Assembly: GCF_016583645.1 (NCBI RefSeq)
Contig: NZ_NRRL01000010.1
Location: forward strand, 18,988 to 82,987
Length of the DNA stretch: 64,000 nt
Origin: Rhodovibrio sodomensis
Lineage (GTDB): Bacteria; Pseudomonadota; Alphaproteobacteria; Kiloniellales; Rhodovibrionaceae
Direction of reading: 5' to 3'
Part shown: one piece after another, positions 61,179 through 64,000 of the stretch
Layout: each line of letters begins with the position of its first letter
Position numbering within the stretch: the stretch's first letter is position 1
Made by a program: the position numbers and the translations under genes
Notes under the pieces: generated by a model
What the model was told of the DNA's origin: nothing
Seen by the model: only the letters and a program-made list of their open reading frames with translations
The model's database searches: none

Positions 61179-62089
61179 ATGACGCGTTTTAACGGGATCG
61201 CTCAAGGGCTCGTCCCACGGCTCGGCGCCAAGGCCCAGGCCGGCGTCGCCGCGCTGATGGGGACGGCGGGCCTGCTGGCGGCCGGATCGGCCGCCGCCCA
61301 GGACTCCGCCCCAAAGATCAAGGGCGCGCCGGAACCCTGGCAGCTGGGGCTGCAGGAGGCCGCGACGCCGGTGATGGAGGAGGTGCAGGACTTTCACAAC
61401 CTGCTGCTGGTGATCATCACCTTCATCACGGTGTTGGTGCTGGCGCTGATGCTCTACACCGGCTGGCGCTTCCACGAGAAGCGCAACCCGACCCCGTCCA
61501 AGACCACCCACAACACGGTGATCGAGGTGATCTGGACGGCGGTGCCGGTGATCATCCTGGTCGTGATCGCGATCCCGTCGTTCAAGCTGCTGTACTACGA
61601 GGACCAGGTCGTCGACGCGAAGATGACCGTGAAGGCGATCGGCCGGCAGTGGTACTGGTCGTACGAGTACCCGGATCACGGCGGCATCAGCTTCGACGCC
61701 TTCATGATCGCGGACAGCGAGATCGAGCCGTCCAAGGGCGAACTGCGGCAGCTGTCGACGAACCAGGCAGTGGTCCTGCCGGTCGACACCAACGTGCGCA
61801 TCCTGACCACCTCGTCCGATGTGCTGCACTCCTTCGCCATGCCGTCGATGGGCGTGAAGAAGGACGCCGTGCCGGGGCAGCTGAACGAGACCTGGGTGCG
61901 GATCCAGGAACAGGGGCTGTACTACGGCCAGTGCTCGGAACTGTGCGGCGTGCGCCACAACGCCATGCCGATCGAGATCAAGGCGGTCTCGAAGCAGGAG
62001 TTCGAGCAGTGGGTCGGCCAGATGCAGGCCAAGCAGGGCATCACGCCCAAGGATCAGCCGCAGCTGGCCGACGCCGAGGCGAACGCCGA

Positions 62090-62093
<4 letters not shown>
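61179..62093 (+). CDS. coxB: Cytochrome c oxidase subunit II
   Basis: A 304-residue subunit II: signal sequence (VAALMGTAGLLAAGSAAAQ), two membrane spans (LLLVIITFITVLVLALMLYT and VIWTAVPVIILVVIAIPSF) and the periplasmic CuA domain with GRQWYWSYEYPD, DVLHSFAMPSMGVKKDAVPG and the CuA ligands in YGQCSELCGVRHNAMPI. It receives electrons from cytochrome c. Its stop TAG lies at the left end of a bipartite repeat (TTAG rather than CTAG). Confidence 0.97.
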
Positions 62094-63878
<1,785 letters not shown>

Positions 63879-63906
63879 CCCGGGCTTAAGGCCCGCCCGC
63901 GACGAC

Positions 63907-63942
63907 CCGGGCCCGGCCGCGGCACGCCGCCGCCGGGCCCGG
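63907..63942 (+). terminator. Hairpin after coxA
   Basis: CCGGGCCCGG arms at 63907-63916 and 63933-63942. A smaller CGGGCTTAAGGCCCG hairpin precedes it at 63881. No T-tract, so termination is uncertain. Confidence 0.4.
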
Positions 63943-64000
63943 AACATCCGGGTCCCCTGGGTTTACACGCGAGACCGACACCCCCGCCCCCCCAAGATCG

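Overview
This window looks like chromosomal DNA from a high-GC alphaproteobacterium. Signs are an Irr-type Fur regulator, the fabA-fabB-fabI and mdh-sucCD-sucAB gene orders, a PduO-type adenosyltransferase close to etfA and a hydroxybutyryl-CoA dehydrogenase, rpsP-rimM-trmD-rplS downstream of ffh, an aa3-type coxB-coxA pair, and strong G/C third-position bias. A Rhodospirillales-like purple or halotolerant relative is my best guess from gene order, but the sequence alone does not name the genus. I saw no rRNA, tRNA, CRISPR array or intact insertion sequence.

Layout. 0-2.2 kb: deacetylase and DUF1848 gene pair, small membrane protein. 2.4-5.8 kb: dnaK-dnaJ ending in a clear terminator. 6-8.1 kb: DUF2256 / photolyase-cryptochrome / DCC operon. 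8.3-13 kb: dapB, a PAS protein, a D-2-hydroxyacid dehydrogenase, an SH3 protein, and the irr-rubrerythrin pair with a ladder of overlapping mini-ORFs. 13.6-16.5 kb: unsaturated fatty-acid genes. 16.6-18.2 kb: glycerophosphodiesterase and Sco. 18.3-23.1 kb: cobalamin nucleotide-loop genes (cobD, cobC, cobS, cobT). 23.1-28 kb: PP2C phosphatase, a GGDEF-EAL protein and a kaiC-kaiB pair without kaiA. 28-30.9 kb: relic of a TctA permease, then a ketopantoate-reductase-like gene coupled to an oxalate-CoA-ligase-like gene. 31.2-39.9 kb: TCA-cycle block. 39.9-40.8 kb: AT-rich island with a frameshifted HNH-like gene. 40.9-46.8 kb: Ada-like alkyltransferase, duplicated DUF29 genes, YgjP metallopeptidase, PBP1A, DUF1194. 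46.9-53.4 kb: leuCD and the ribosome/SRP cluster. 53.7-57.2 kb: DUF29 fragment, HIG1-like protein, PduO, etfA (etfB is missing from its usual slot), hbd. 57.5-60.6 kb: B3/4 protein, heparinase, rpe. 61.2-63.9 kb: coxB-coxA.

The most striking non-coding signal is a roughly 115-bp repeat built of two hairpins joined by a conserved linker and flanked by CTAG. One copy (57353-57469) interrupts a copy of a second GC-rich repeat family exactly at a CTAG, and an uninterrupted version of that site occurs near 1698. Other copies sit on the TAG stop codons of dapB, a convergent PAS gene, the PP2C gene and coxB. This suggests a small non-autonomous mobile element that targets CTAG. A second oddity is the exact 20-bp ladder of start codons before the rubrerythrin gene, which creates three 7-residue ORFs, each overlapping the next by ATGA.
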